Below the pieces are notes generated by a model. That model saw only the letters and a program-made list of their open reading frames with translations. It searched no databases and was not told the DNA's origin. Positions 20,023-31,575 of a stretch of 64,000 nucleotides of DNA are shown one piece after another. The stretch spans positions 744,001-808,000 of the forward strand of contig NZ_JQNA01000002.1 of NCBI RefSeq assembly GCF_000745015.1, given 5' to 3'. Every line of letters starts with the position of its first letter. The stretch's first letter is position 1. The translations under genes and the position numbers were made by a program. The DNA comes from Burkholderia sp. 9120 (GTDB lineage Bacteria > Pseudomonadota > Gammaproteobacteria > Burkholderiales > Burkholderiaceae).

Positions 20023-20583
20023 TACGGGTGTTCCTCTACGGTATTGAATAAGACGGAGCCGAATCCGGGCAAGTATCATTGCCGCGCCAAAAATGCGATT
20101 CAAACTCGTGCGGCCGGTGTGGTGCAGCGCAACAGCCGCGAGGCCGGGATTGTACAGGCTTCGTGGGCCACGCCTGGCGGGCGGGGCCTGGCGCGGTCAT
20201 CGGAAGTGTGCGAATCGATGCACCTCAAACGTGCAAAATTGTGTCGCGATTAGGCAAGGGGAATCGATTCAAGGGAGACGGCGTGAGCGGCAATAGCGCC
20301 ACCCACTTTGCGTTTAAGGTACCAAGCAGACAAAGCGCCTTAATCCATTTCGCCCAAAAGCCGCCGTTGCCCTTGACGCCCCCAAATGCCGTCAATGCGA
20401 GATGACCGAAAAGACATCGGAAAGATCGTTTGAAAAATCCGTGGGTATGCCGAGCACATATTTAATTTCCATAAATTTATGCCACTTCACACTTACGGGC
20501 ATCGAACATCTGGTCCATCGGTCTGGAGTTTCGTAAAATCGCGCCGAGCGCGGTCGCTCGTTTAGCTAACACGAAGAGGCTGT
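20023..20583. other. Intergenic region between binding-protein gene and vgrG
   Basis: About 560 bp between divergent genes with no convincing coding sequence. The vgrG-proximal end is unusually AT-rich for this genome and holds the 12-bp palindrome CATAAATTTATG at 20470-20481, about 100 bp before the vgrG start. The base-composition change around 20.4 kb may mark the left boundary of the islet. No RpoN-type promoter was evident to me. Confidence 0.4.
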
Positions 20584-23277
20584 ATGGGAGCGCAGGACAT
20601 AATCGGGGCAATAACTGGCGGACTCGTCCAGAGTGATCGCCTGCTGAAGCTGGATACGTCACTGGGAAATAATGTCCTGGTGCCCCAGCGAGTCGTTGGT
20701 CATTCTCGAATTGGCCGTCACTATGAGTTCACAGTTGATGTCGTGTCTACCTCCGATACGATTGAACTCAAGAAACTGATCGCCCAACCGGTTACGCTTT
20801 GGGTTCAGCAGACCGATAGGTCCTATCTGCCTCATCACGGCTATGTGCATACCGCGCGGCGTCTCGGATCGGACAGTGGCTTGACGAGTTATCAGATCGG
20901 TTTCGCATCGTGGATGCACTTTCTGCGCTTCCGTAAAGACGCGCGAATCTGGCAGGACAAGCCAGCCGACGAAATCCTGACCGACGTCTTCAACATACAT
21001 CCGCAGGCTCAGGGTGCATTTCGCTTTGCCCTGAGCAAGCCCTTGCCCTCGCGTTCGTTCTGCATGCAATACGAGGACGACTGGAATTTCGTCCACCGAT
21101 TGATGGAAAACGAGGGGCTATTCGGATACTTCGAGCAGGCCAGCGACGGACAGTCCCATACATTCATCCTCACGGACAGCGTGGACACGTTCCAGCCACT
21201 TTCGCCGCAGAGTGTTGAGTTCTATCGCGCGGGCACGAATAGCGAAGCCGATGCGCTAGTGCAGTGGTCGGGAACGCGAACACTTCAGAGCACGACGCTC
21301 ACAACGCGCACCTTCGATTACAAGGCACCGGGCTCGTCCTTTAATCCGAAGGGCACCAACGTTCCGACGCTACCCACGCAGGGGAACTTACCCCAGCAGA
21401 CTGAAGTGTATGAATACACGGGAGCCTATACCTACGGCAAACAGGACAGGGGCGATGCGCTGTCAAAAATCCGTATGGAAGAGTGGGAGTCGCGGGCAAA
21501 ACGGTTCTATGGCTCAAGCGGTGTGCGTGGTGTCGATGCGGGTCGCTGGTTCGATCTGGATGATCATCCCGGCCATGCGACAGATAGCCAGCAAAACCGC
21601 CAGTTTGCGATTATCGAAACCGCCTGGTTCATCGAAAACAATCTGCCGGTGTCCAGTCAGGCTACCGATTTCCCGCACAGTCTGAAGAGCGAACTCGCCG
21701 CTGTAAAAGCTAACCATGCCGGTCTGAAAGTCACACACGCGGATGGCAGCGAAGGTTTCTTTTTCGTTGAGATCGAGGCACAACGCAAGGTGGTTGCATA
21801 TCGCAGCCCCTTCGAACATCACAAGCCAGCAATGCACTTGCAGTCGGCAACTGTTGTCGGCCCTGCGAATGCAGAGGTCTATACCGATCCGCTGAATCGG
21901 ATCAAGGTTCGCTTCCATTGGGATCGGCTCAATAGCGGCGACGAGAAAGCATCGTGTTGGGTGCGCGTCGCGATGTCCGATACCGGCGGCGGGTACGGTG
22001 GTGTGCATGTGCCAAGAGTCGGCGAAGAGGTCCTGATTAGCTGGATAGACGGCGATTGCGATAGACCCCTCGTAACAGGCCGTGTTTACAACGGCGCGAC
22101 GAAACCGCATTGGCATTCCAACGGTCTGCTATCGGGCTACAAGTCAAAGGAATATCAAGGCAGCGGCTACAACCAGATGGTGATGGACGACTCCAGTGGT
22201 CAGAACCGTGTTCAGCTTTATTCAACGAGTACAAACGCACATTTGCATCTGGGTTACCTGATCGCACAGACCGGCAACACTCGCGGGGCCTATCTCGGCA
22301 GTGGCTTCGACCTGAAATCGGATGCTTACGGCGCGGTGCGTGCGGGCCAGGGCCTGTATGTCACAACCTACCCGTCGACCGAACAGCCACTGGATGCACG
22401 GCAAACAACCTCACAGTTAGTGAATTCGGAAAGCGTGCTGGAAGCGATGTCGAATGCCAGCACGACACATCAGGCAGAAAGCCTCAAAGATGGCTACGAC
22501 TCGCTGAAGTCATACACGGACGCGACACAGAACAGCGTGTCGGGTTCGTCGTCAGGCGGTAACACAGCGGGCGGTGGAACCGGAAACGCGAATGCGTTCA
22601 AGGAACCAGTCATATTGGTCGGTAGCCCTTCCGGCATCGCCTTGTCCACGCAGAAATCTGTTCACATCGCCAGCGACGCACAGACCAACCTTGTGAGTGG
22701 ACAGAGCACACATATCGCTACTGGTAAATCGCTCATTGCGAGCGTTGCGGAAAAGCTCAGCCTGTTTGTGCAAAACGCTGGGATGAAGCTCTTCGCGGCC
22801 AAGGGTAAGGTCGAAATCCAGGCGCACTCGGACAACATCGAACTGACGGCACAGAAGACGGTGAAGTTACTGTCCGCGACGGAAAAGATTGAGGCCGCAG
22901 CGAAGCAGGAAATCCTGCTGACATCGGGTGGCGCATACATTCGCATCAAGGACGGCAACATCGAAATTCATGCACCGGGCAAGATTGATATCAAGGGGAG
23001 TCAACATAGCTTCAACGGGCCGGCGGACATAAGCTATGCCTTGCCATCTCTTCCCCTCGCTGCTGCTGATGATGAAGAGATTGTCGAACAGAGTTTCGTG
23101 TTAATGGAGAACGGCACCACGCCGGTCGAAGGCTACCACTACGACCTATATAGCGACGGCGATCTCCATACGAAGAAAGGCCAATATTCCTCCGGCGAAA
23201 CAGTGAGCGTTTCAGGGCAACCTTCCTTGAAACTAGTCACGTGGATCGCAGGAGACTCAGCAAGGAAAAGCGCATGA
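20584..23277 (+). CDS. vgrG: Type VI secretion tip protein VgrG
   Basis: An 897-residue trimeric spike protein of the type VI secretion system. The N-terminal gp27-like region shows RVVGHSRIGRHYEFTVDV and the gp5-like OB region shows DPLNRIKVRFHWDR, RVGEEVLISWIDGDCDRPLV and GRVYNG. A DUF2345-type beta-helical segment follows at about residues 675-830 (PVILVGSPSGIALSTQKSV, SGGAYIRIKDGNIEIHAPG). After this comes an extension of about 65 residues (ENGTTPVEGYHYDLYSDG) that may recruit cargo. GAAGAGG lies upstream of the ATG. The stop overlaps the next start as ATGA. No other T6SS core gene is present, so the apparatus must be encoded elsewhere. Confidence 0.95.
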   Translation: MGAQDIIGAITGGLVQSDRLLKLDTSLGNNVLVPQRVVGHSRIGRHYEFTVDVVSTSDTIELKKLIAQPVTLWVQQTDRSYLPHHGYVHTARRLGSDSGLTSYQIGFASWMHFLRFRKDARIWQDKPADEILTDVFNIHPQAQGAFRFALSKPLPSRSFCMQYEDDWNFVHRLMENEGLFGYFEQASDGQSHTFILTDSVDTFQPLSPQSVEFYRAGTNSEADALVQWSGTRTLQSTTLTTRTFDYKAPGSSFNPKGTNVPTLPTQGNLPQQTEVYEYTGAYTYGKQDRGDALSKIRMEEWESRAKRFYGSSGVRGVDAGRWFDLDDHPGHATDSQQNRQFAIIETAWFIENNLPVSSQATDFPHSLKSELAAVKANHAGLKVTHADGSEGFFFVEIEAQRKVVAYRSPFEHHKPAMHLQSATVVGPANAEVYTDPLNRIKVRFHWDRLNSGDEKASCWVRVAMSDTGGGYGGVHVPRVGEEVLISWIDGDCDRPLVTGRVYNGATKPHWHSNGLLSGYKSKEYQGSGYNQMVMDDSSGQNRVQLYSTSTNAHLHLGYLIAQTGNTRGAYLGSGFDLKSDAYGAVRAGQGLYVTTYPSTEQPLDARQTTSQLVNSESVLEAMSNASTTHQAESLKDGYDSLKSYTDATQNSVSGSSSGGNTAGGGTGNANAFKEPVILVGSPSGIALSTQKSVHIASDAQTNLVSGQSTHIATGKSLIASVAEKLSLFVQNAGMKLFAAKGKVEIQAHSDNIELTAQKTVKLLSATEKIEAAAKQEILLTSGGAYIRIKDGNIEIHAPGKIDIKGSQHSFNGPADISYALPSLPLAAADDEEIVEQSFVLMENGTTPVEGYHYDLYSDGDLHTKKGQYSSGETVSVSGQPSLKLVTWIAGDSARKSA

Positions 23278-23945
23278 CCAGTTCCAATCCCTCCGACACA
23301 CAACTGACCGCAAGCGCTCCGGCGGCGGCACAGCCTATTGATGCGCAGACGAAGCAACTTGCGGCAATGGCTTACGGAGAAGCATCTTTACAGGACAATT
23401 CCGATGAAATGATGGCTATCGCTAGCGTCCTTGTGCGGCAACGCGACTCCCGCGGTTATTCCAACATGGCCACGTTCACAAAAAATGATCCAACATTTTC
23501 ATTCGTGATTGGTGATGGCAACGCCCGCTACAACAAAATGATGAAGGCGACGGCTGATCAGATTGGGAAGGATCCTGCCATGCAGGCTGCAATCGCAGCC
23601 GCACGCAACGCATTGGCGGGCGGCCCAGATAAATCGAACGGCGCTTATTTTTGGGATGGCGCCGATATTAAGTCAAACTATGACAACCATTTTAAAGTAA
23701 GACACGGCATAAAAATTACCGATCCAAGTCATAACATATATGACATCAAGGATTCTACTAAACTGGTAATTTTATACAAGATCGTAAAAACCAAAGATAA
23801 AAAAACCAAAAAAGTAAAAACTGAAAAAGTCGAAACGGGACGTTATGACCACGTTTACGATTCAACAGCAGGCATCGGCGGGACAATTTTTTGGAAATAC
23901 AATCAGCAATACCTGGACGTTACGGGTGGGAGTGAATATCGATGA
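23274..23945 (+). CDS. Predicted T6SS effector, SleB-like cell wall hydrolase
   Basis: A 223-residue protein immediately behind vgrG, sharing an ATGA overlap, which is the classic place for a VgrG-delivered effector. Residues 26-125 resemble the SleB/CwlJ hydrolase family: TKQLAAMAYGEASLQDNSDE with Glu36 as the likely catalytic acid, an ASVLVRQRDSRGY helix, and later NALAGGPDKSNGAYFW. These enzymes cleave the peptidoglycan glycan strand. There is no signal peptide, as expected for T6SS cargo. The Lys-rich stretch near residues 170-188 and AT-rich codons differ from the surrounding genome and suggest transfer. The family match is by eye, so activity is a prediction. Confidence 0.68.
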   Translation: MTSSNPSDTQLTASAPAAAQPIDAQTKQLAAMAYGEASLQDNSDEMMAIASVLVRQRDSRGYSNMATFTKNDPTFSFVIGDGNARYNKMMKATADQIGKDPAMQAAIAAARNALAGGPDKSNGAYFWDGADIKSNYDNHFKVRHGIKITDPSHNIYDIKDSTKLVILYKIVKTKDKKTKKVKTEKVETGRYDHVYDSTAGIGGTIFWKYNQQYLDVTGGSEYR

Positions 23946-24445
23946 AAAGCGCGTTCGCCGCAATGATCATGGTTGCATCCAGTATCGGATGGGCTGCCCC
24001 CCCAAGCGAAAACCTGGTTAAAAGTTGCCTTCAGGCACGGGCAGTCGCGCCCTCCGTTACCATCCGAAACATTAACGTCGACGAAATTTTCCAGGAGGAT
24101 GACTATGCTGACGGATTCAATGCCGGCTATATCTTCAAATATGGGGGTGTCGATATTGGCTACGCCGAAAGAAAATCAGATAAGGCGTTAATTTATTCTG
24201 GAAAGATTTATCAACTGTCCAAGGCCATACCCATTGTAAATAACGACGAGGTTAAGCCAACGGCATTCAATCCGACACTAGCGCAATGGAGTGTTGCCAA
24301 AGAAGGAAAGCATCAGTATTTCTGTGTTGGTTTCAATTTTGACGGACTTGGACAGAGCGGCTCATTTCAAAATGTGCACGGAGGTTATCTCTTGAATTTA
24401 AAAAACAGGGATTTATATTTTGCTGTGCGTGACATCAGACAATGA
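23942..24445 (+). CDS. Candidate periplasmic immunity protein
   Basis: A 167-residue protein with a signal peptide (MKSAFAAMIMVASSIGWAA) and no recognised domain. The mature part is rich in aromatic and charged residues and has two cysteines. It starts inside the stop codon of the predicted cell-wall hydrolase (ATGA overlap), so the two are translationally coupled. Position, coupling and predicted periplasmic location fit an immunity protein that protects the producer's own murein. AT-rich codon use matches the effector gene. The immunity role is inferred from context alone. Confidence 0.62.
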   Translation: MKSAFAAMIMVASSIGWAAPPSENLVKSCLQARAVAPSVTIRNINVDEIFQEDDYADGFNAGYIFKYGGVDIGYAERKSDKALIYSGKIYQLSKAIPIVNNDEVKPTAFNPTLAQWSVAKEGKHQYFCVGFNFDGLGQSGSFQNVHGGYLLNLKNRDLYFAVRDIRQ

Positions 24446-24868
24446 TTCTGGACGGGATAGGTGCGGTCCGTGCGAATCGCACCGTTGCCCGTTATCCGCC
24501 TGCTCTTACCTTAAGCCCCAATGCATCGAGCGAGTTTGTACGCGAGATGGAAATGGGTCTTAACTTTTCTGCGTGGCCTGGGTTAGGAGCGTGAAGAGTA
24601 TCCGGCATCGGGTTTGCCGGATCACCGCTAGCAGGCAGGCGAGACGCGCCAAGCACGGCCAAATGCGCAGAAGGCCGCGTCGAGGATAGGGTTGAGTGCG
24701 CCCCGTGCGTGGCACCCGATAAAGACAACTCTGGCAAAGTTGGTCGTCTCGCGACACGTCAAGATCGCTGAACAGCGTGCACAGGTTGTTACCGAGCATT
24801 TTTGCGCCAAAGTTCTGCTGCCATACCTGGCAATCCAAGCGCGTGACAACTGGGAGGGACTGAAGTGA
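24442..24868 (+). pseudogene. Remnant of a decayed islet gene (possible second effector)
   Basis: Two fragments in different frames fill the gap between the two signal-peptide genes. The first opens with an ATG overlapping the preceding stop (ATGA at 24442) and runs about 50 codons to a TGA at 24592-24594. The second is open from 24632 to a TGA at 24866 and ends with LLPYLAIQARDNWEGLK; its stop overlaps the next start (GTGA). An 8-bp hairpin (ATCCGGCA/TGCCGGAT) lies at 24600-24622 between them. The coupling at both ends suggests that one longer gene once stood here and has lost most of its sequence. I do not recognise either fragment. Confidence 0.42.
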
Positions 24869-25347
24869 TACGTATGGCAGGAGCGTTCATGATTGCTCTG
24901 TTGTCGCTCGTTAACTATGACGTGGCGATTGCGCAGACGCAGCCGTCGCAGGATGAACAGACGCTCTGCAGTGAAGACGAGTACGTCTATTTCAGTTGTC
25001 CGTTGGAGAATCAGAAGACGGTTTCCGTCTGCGCCAAGGACAACACCACTCCCAACCGAGGCTACGTACAGTATCGATACGGCAACAAGGGCGATGCATT
25101 CGCATTTCCACCTGAGAATGTTCCGCCGGCCAGAACGGTCAAGATCACCGACGTCTCCGAAGGCAGTATCCGTGGCCTGCATTTAAAGTTCTCGAAAGAA
25201 CCGTACACGTACGTCGTGTCCTCGGTCTCGCCCGGTGATATCTATGTATCGAAAAATGGGAAGATTATTTTCGATAAAAAATGCAGGCCTCAAGCTACAA
25301 GAGTTTCTCGAACAAGATTTTCGACGGGCTCAACGAGGCACCCGTGA
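24865..25347 (+). CDS. Signal-peptide protein, possible orphan immunity protein
   Basis: A 160-residue predicted periplasmic protein with signal peptide MAGAFMIALLSLVNYDVAIA and a beta-rich mature part (YVYFSCPLENQKTVSVCA, YVQYRYGNKGDAFAFP) with paired cysteines. A GGGAGGGA site precedes a GTG start at 24865 that overlaps the stop of the upstream remnant; an ATG follows at 24874. The last 20 codons after DKKC look like a frame change. In the +1 frame the sequence continues QASSYKSFSNKIFDGLNEAP and ends with a stop at 25367, which reads more like a natural C-terminus. A one-base loss near 25284 is possible. It may be the immunity partner of the lost effector. Confidence 0.55.
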   Translation: MIRMAGAFMIALLSLVNYDVAIAQTQPSQDEQTLCSEDEYVYFSCPLENQKTVSVCAKDNTTPNRGYVQYRYGNKGDAFAFPPENVPPARTVKITDVSEGSIRGLHLKFSKEPYTYVVSSVSPGDIYVSKNGKIIFDKKCRPQATRVSRTRFSTGSTRHP

Positions 25348-25497
25348 CGAAAGTCGATATGCACTGAATGATGTTCATTGATCTGACCGGATCGCGAAGA
25401 GCAGAAACCGCTCCTACGCGACCGAGGGATAAAACGCACTACGACTGTGGAGCTGGCGGCGACACACTCACCCTGTGACGTTGATGCAGTCGTAAGC

Positions 25498-26592
25498 TCA
25501 GACGAGCTTCGACAACGTATCCTCGGTCGTGTCGACCACCAGCAAACCAGCACGCAAACCCGGCTTCACCGTCGCGTTCGGAAACACGAGACGTTCTTCC
25601 TCATGACGCACGATGTAACGATAGTCGCCGTCGCGGGCGAGCAGCGTGTCTTTCGCGAACGGCGTGAAATTGGCGACATCAGCCGCCACCAGCAACTCGA
25701 ACGCATCGCTTTGCTTGGTGAGCTGATCGATCACGGTGAACACGCGCGGTAACTGCGCTGGCGCGTTGCCATGCGTGCCCGCCAGCAGATGACGCACCGC
25801 TTCATCCGCGCCTGAGAAACGCGCGAGATCGTTCTGTCCAAATGGCCGCACCTTGCCGAGTTCGAGCGTGCACGCTTCAGCGCCGCACGCGTGCGCGGTG
25901 AAATGCGAATACGTGTTGCCCTTGGTGGTGTGCAACAGCACCGCACTGATACGTGCTTCGCCGAGCCATTCGAACATCGCGCGCGAAAACGGCTTGCCGG
26001 TATGCGGCAGCAGCGCGAACTGCTCGAAAGCCGATGCGCGAATCGCCGTATGCATGTCGATATGCCAGCGCTCGCCGGGCGCGTTCGAGTCAGAAGCCGA
26101 CGCCGAGGCCACCGCCGCCCCCGAACCCGAACCCGCGAAAAACCGCACCGCGGCCTGCTCCAACGCCGCAGCGCGCGGCGCTTCATAACTCTGCGGCACT
26201 TGCAGATGCCGCCCGCTAAACAACCGGTTCAAATCGTCATCGCGATAACGGCACGCGTCGCGCATGGCGTCGACATTGCCGAGAATCACCAGCAAGCGGC
26301 AAGTCAGCGCGGCGACGCCTTGCGCGATATCGCGCACCAGATACGACAGCAATTCGATCGGCGCCGTTTCATCGCCATGCACACCCGCCGACACCAGCAC
26401 GCTGCGCATCGCGCCCTGCCCTTGCGCGGCGGGTTCGATCAACAGCACGCCGTCATCCAGCCACGACCAACGCGCGCCGCTATCACACACACCCTGCGTT
26501 TCATTCGCGGCAGGCCGCGTACCCGCTAGCGTGTAAGCGAGAAAATCGTCGAGCATGGCGACCGTCATACCGTGCTCAGCGCTGGAAGTCAT
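25498..26592 (-). CDS. astE: Succinylglutamate desuccinylase
   Basis: Last step of the arginine succinyltransferase pathway: N-succinylglutamate is hydrolysed to glutamate and succinate. The protein has 364 residues and belongs to the zinc-dependent AstE/aspartoacylase family; [13 protein letters not shown] carries the metal-binding His and Glu, and HIDMHTAIR holds the third ligand region. A short Ala/Ser-rich insertion lies near residues 155-170 ([16 protein letters not shown]). The start overlaps the 3' end of astB by 17 bp; a second in-frame ATG lies at 26568. Confidence 0.93.
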   Translation of the reverse strand: MTSSAEHGMTVAMLDDFLAYTLAGTRPAANETQGVCDSGARWSWLDDGVLLIEPAAQGQGAMRSVLVSAGVHGDETAPIELLSYLVRDIAQGVAALTCRLLVILGNVDAMRDACRYRDDDLNRLFSGRHLQVPQSYEAPRAAALEQAAVRFFAGSGSGAAVASASASDSNAPGERWHIDMHTAIRASAFEQFALLPHTGKPFSRAMFEWLGEARISAVLLHTTKGNTYSHFTAHACGAEACTLELGKVRPFGQNDLARFSGADEAVRHLLAGTHGNAPAQLPRVFTVIDQLTKQSDAFELLVAADVANFTPFAKDTLLARDGDYRYIVRHEEERLVFPNATVKPGLRAGLLVVDTTEDTLSKLV

Positions 26593-27916
26593 ACAGCGAA
26601 CCCAGACCGAGAATCTGCGTCAGCTCGTCGAGCGCGGTGCGCGACTCGTGAAGCAGATGCGGATCGGTCAGATCGGACGGCGCGAGACGATCGCGATAGT
26701 GCTTCTCGATCCACGCATCCAGACGGCCGAACAGCGTGTCGTTGATCCACACGCCCGGCGTCACGGCCGCGCGCTCCGCGTCGTTCAGCACCACCCGCAG
26801 ACGCAAGCACGCCGGGCCGCCGCCGTTCTTCATGCTTTCGCGCAGATCGAACACGAGCACGTCGTCGATCGGGCCGGTGTGCGACGTCAGATCGTCGAGG
26901 TACGCCGCCACCCGCGCATTTTCGCGGCATTCCTGCGGCACCACCAGTACCTGCTTGCCGTCGGGACGCGTCAGCAACTGGCTGTTGAACAGATACGACG
27001 TGACGGCATCGGACACGTTCACTTGCGCGTCCGGCACTTCGATCACGTTGAAGTCGGCCTTGAAACCCAGCAGCTTCGAGCGCAACTCGTCGTACACCGC
27101 GCTCTGGTCGACGAACGCCAGTTGATGACAGAACAACGTGTTGCGATTGCCCACCGCGATCACGTCGTTATGGAACACGCCCGCGTCGATCACGTCGGGG
27201 TTCTGCTGCGCATACACCGTGGCCGCCTCTTCGAGGCCGTGACGATGCGCGACCGCGCGGCTCGCCTCGAACGTCTGGCGTGCCGGGAAACGCTTCGGTT
27301 CCGGCCCGCGACGATACTCGCTGCGGCCATACACGAAGAATTCGACCCCACGTGTGCCGTATTCCGAGCAGAAGCGCGTGTGATTCGCGGCGCCCTCGTC
27401 GCCGAGCGCGGGCGTGCCGGGCAGCGCCTCGTGCACCGCGAAACGGTCGGCGTCGCTGAACATCGCGCGCAACGTGCGGCGCGTCGACTCATGCTCGATC
27501 GCGCGATGTAGCTTGCTGCACAGATTGGCCGGCGTGAAATGCACGCGGCCGTCCTGCGTATCGGCGGAGGGGCTCACGGTCGCCGCATTCGCGGTCCACA
27601 TGGCCGACGCCGAACTCGCCGCCGCCAGCAACTCGGGCGCGTCTTTAGCCACGCGCGCGATCACCGTGGCGTCGTCGCCGGAGAAACCGAGTTCGCGCAA
27701 CAGGCGCATCGACGGACGCTCCTGCGGCGGCAACACGCCCTGATGAAAACCGAGGTCGGCGAGTTGCTTCATCTTGCGCAGACCCTGCTTGGCGGCCGCC
27801 TTCGGATTCGCTACCGACTTCTCGTTGTTCTGCGACGCGACGTTGCCGAACGACAGTCCCGCGTAGTTGTGGGTCGGGCCGACCAGGCCGTCGAAATTGG
27901 CTTCAGTGGCTTGCAT
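26576..27916 (-). CDS. astB: N-succinylarginine dihydrolase
   Basis: Second step of the AST pathway: N2-succinylarginine is converted to N2-succinylornithine, CO2 and two ammonia, releasing nitrogen early in arginine use. The 446-residue length matches the family. Clear family stretches are [19 protein letters not shown] at the N-terminus, the [21 protein letters not shown] region and [14 protein letters not shown] near the C-terminus. It lies 9 bp downstream of astD and overlaps astE. Confidence 0.96.
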   Translation of the reverse strand: MQATEANFDGLVGPTHNYAGLSFGNVASQNNEKSVANPKAAAKQGLRKMKQLADLGFHQGVLPPQERPSMRLLRELGFSGDDATVIARVAKDAPELLAAASSASAMWTANAATVSPSADTQDGRVHFTPANLCSKLHRAIEHESTRRTLRAMFSDADRFAVHEALPGTPALGDEGAANHTRFCSEYGTRGVEFFVYGRSEYRRGPEPKRFPARQTFEASRAVAHRHGLEEAATVYAQQNPDVIDAGVFHNDVIAVGNRNTLFCHQLAFVDQSAVYDELRSKLLGFKADFNVIEVPDAQVNVSDAVTSYLFNSQLLTRPDGKQVLVVPQECRENARVAAYLDDLTSHTGPIDDVLVFDLRESMKNGGGPACLRLRVVLNDAERAAVTPGVWINDTLFGRLDAWIEKHYRDRLAPSDLTDPHLLHESRTALDELTQILGLGSLYDFQR

Positions 27917-27925
27917 CGTCGATCC

Positions 27926-30425
<2,500 letters not shown>

Positions 30426-30429
<4 letters not shown>

Positions 30430-31511
30430 TGTGCGTCTCCCCTATGTTCATCCTGATGCGGCGCGTGCAGCGGCACACAGCGCACCGCGTCGCCCTCGGT
30501 CACGCCGAGCGCGACGCGCGACGCGTGCGGCAGTGCCGCGCCGCGGGTCTTGTCCGCTGCGTTGTTCGCTGCGTTGCCCGCGTCCAACTCGCCGAGCACG
30601 CAACGGAATTCGCCGTCGGCGCCGTTATGGGCGATCAGATACGTCGACCCGTTCGCCGCGGCGGCCGCGTCGTGCACCACGCGCGTTTCGTTGCGCGTGA
30701 CGCAGGCGCTGCGATCCACCTGCGCGGTCAGCACCGGGCCCGCGTCGAAAATATCGATGTAGCGGTCGGTCTCGAAGCCTTCTTCCTGGTGAATCTCATA
30801 CGCGAGCAAGGCCTTCGAATCCGGCTCGCCGAGCACGCGCTGCGCCGCTTCCGGCAGCAACGGCACATACACAGGGTACGTGGGCATCACTTCGGCGATA
30901 AACGTGCGGCTGCGGCCGCCCGATTCGATTTCGATGTCGGCGAAATCGCGGCCGAAGAACTTGCGCCCCACCGCTTCCCAGAACGGCGACACGCCGTGCT
31001 CGTCGGTGACGCCAAGCAGCAGCGAAAACACCTCGGACGTGAAGCGCTTGCGATTCGCCGCGATGTACATCATTCGCGCGCGCGACATCAGATGCGCGGC
31101 GGCGTCGCCCCGCAGCGACGGATCGATGTAGTACCCCGCGAGCCGGCTCTTGCCGGTCAGTTCATGCGACATGGTGAGCGCATGAATCTTCCGATTCACG
31201 TGCAGTTCACGCGACGCATGAATCAGCGCGTCGTTGCGAAACGCGTAGAACGGGTCCGAATAACCGGCTGCGGCGACGATGCTCGCCGTGCCCATCAGCT
31301 TGCCGGTTTGCCCGTCTTCGAGCACGAACAGATAGAACTCCTCACCCGGAAAATCGACGTCCGCGCGAAACGAGTCTTCCGACAACGCGATGCGCGCTTC
31401 GAGCGCGCCCCGGTCGTGCGGGAGCGAATGCAGCACCGGTTGCGCGGTGCGCGCCATCTGTTCGAGCGCGTCGAGATCGGCGAGGCGGCTGGGGCGTACG
31501 AAGAGCATCAT
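30426..31511 (-). CDS. aruF: Arginine N-succinyltransferase, alpha subunit
   Basis: Partner subunit of AruG, about 361 residues from the MMLFVRPSRLADLDALEQMA start. It shares the AstA-type motifs of its neighbour (FYAFRNDALIHASRELHVN; YIDPSLRGDAAAHLMSRARM; YIDIFDAGPVL). An AGGAACG site lies directly upstream of the ATG at 31511; a longer frame reaches 31571 but lacks support. A stretch near residues 320-335 (NAANNAADKTRGAALPH) appears to be a small lineage-specific insertion. Confidence 0.94.
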
Positions 31512-31575
31512 CGTTCCTGTTGAATGTGACGCATGATTCCGTGCTTGTGGCTCGTCATCGGTCTTGCGCAAAAAA

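Noticed and set aside
20584..25367. Complete type VI secretion gene cluster
   Set aside because: Only vgrG and accessory genes are present; no tss sheath, baseplate, membrane-complex or ClpV genes in the window.
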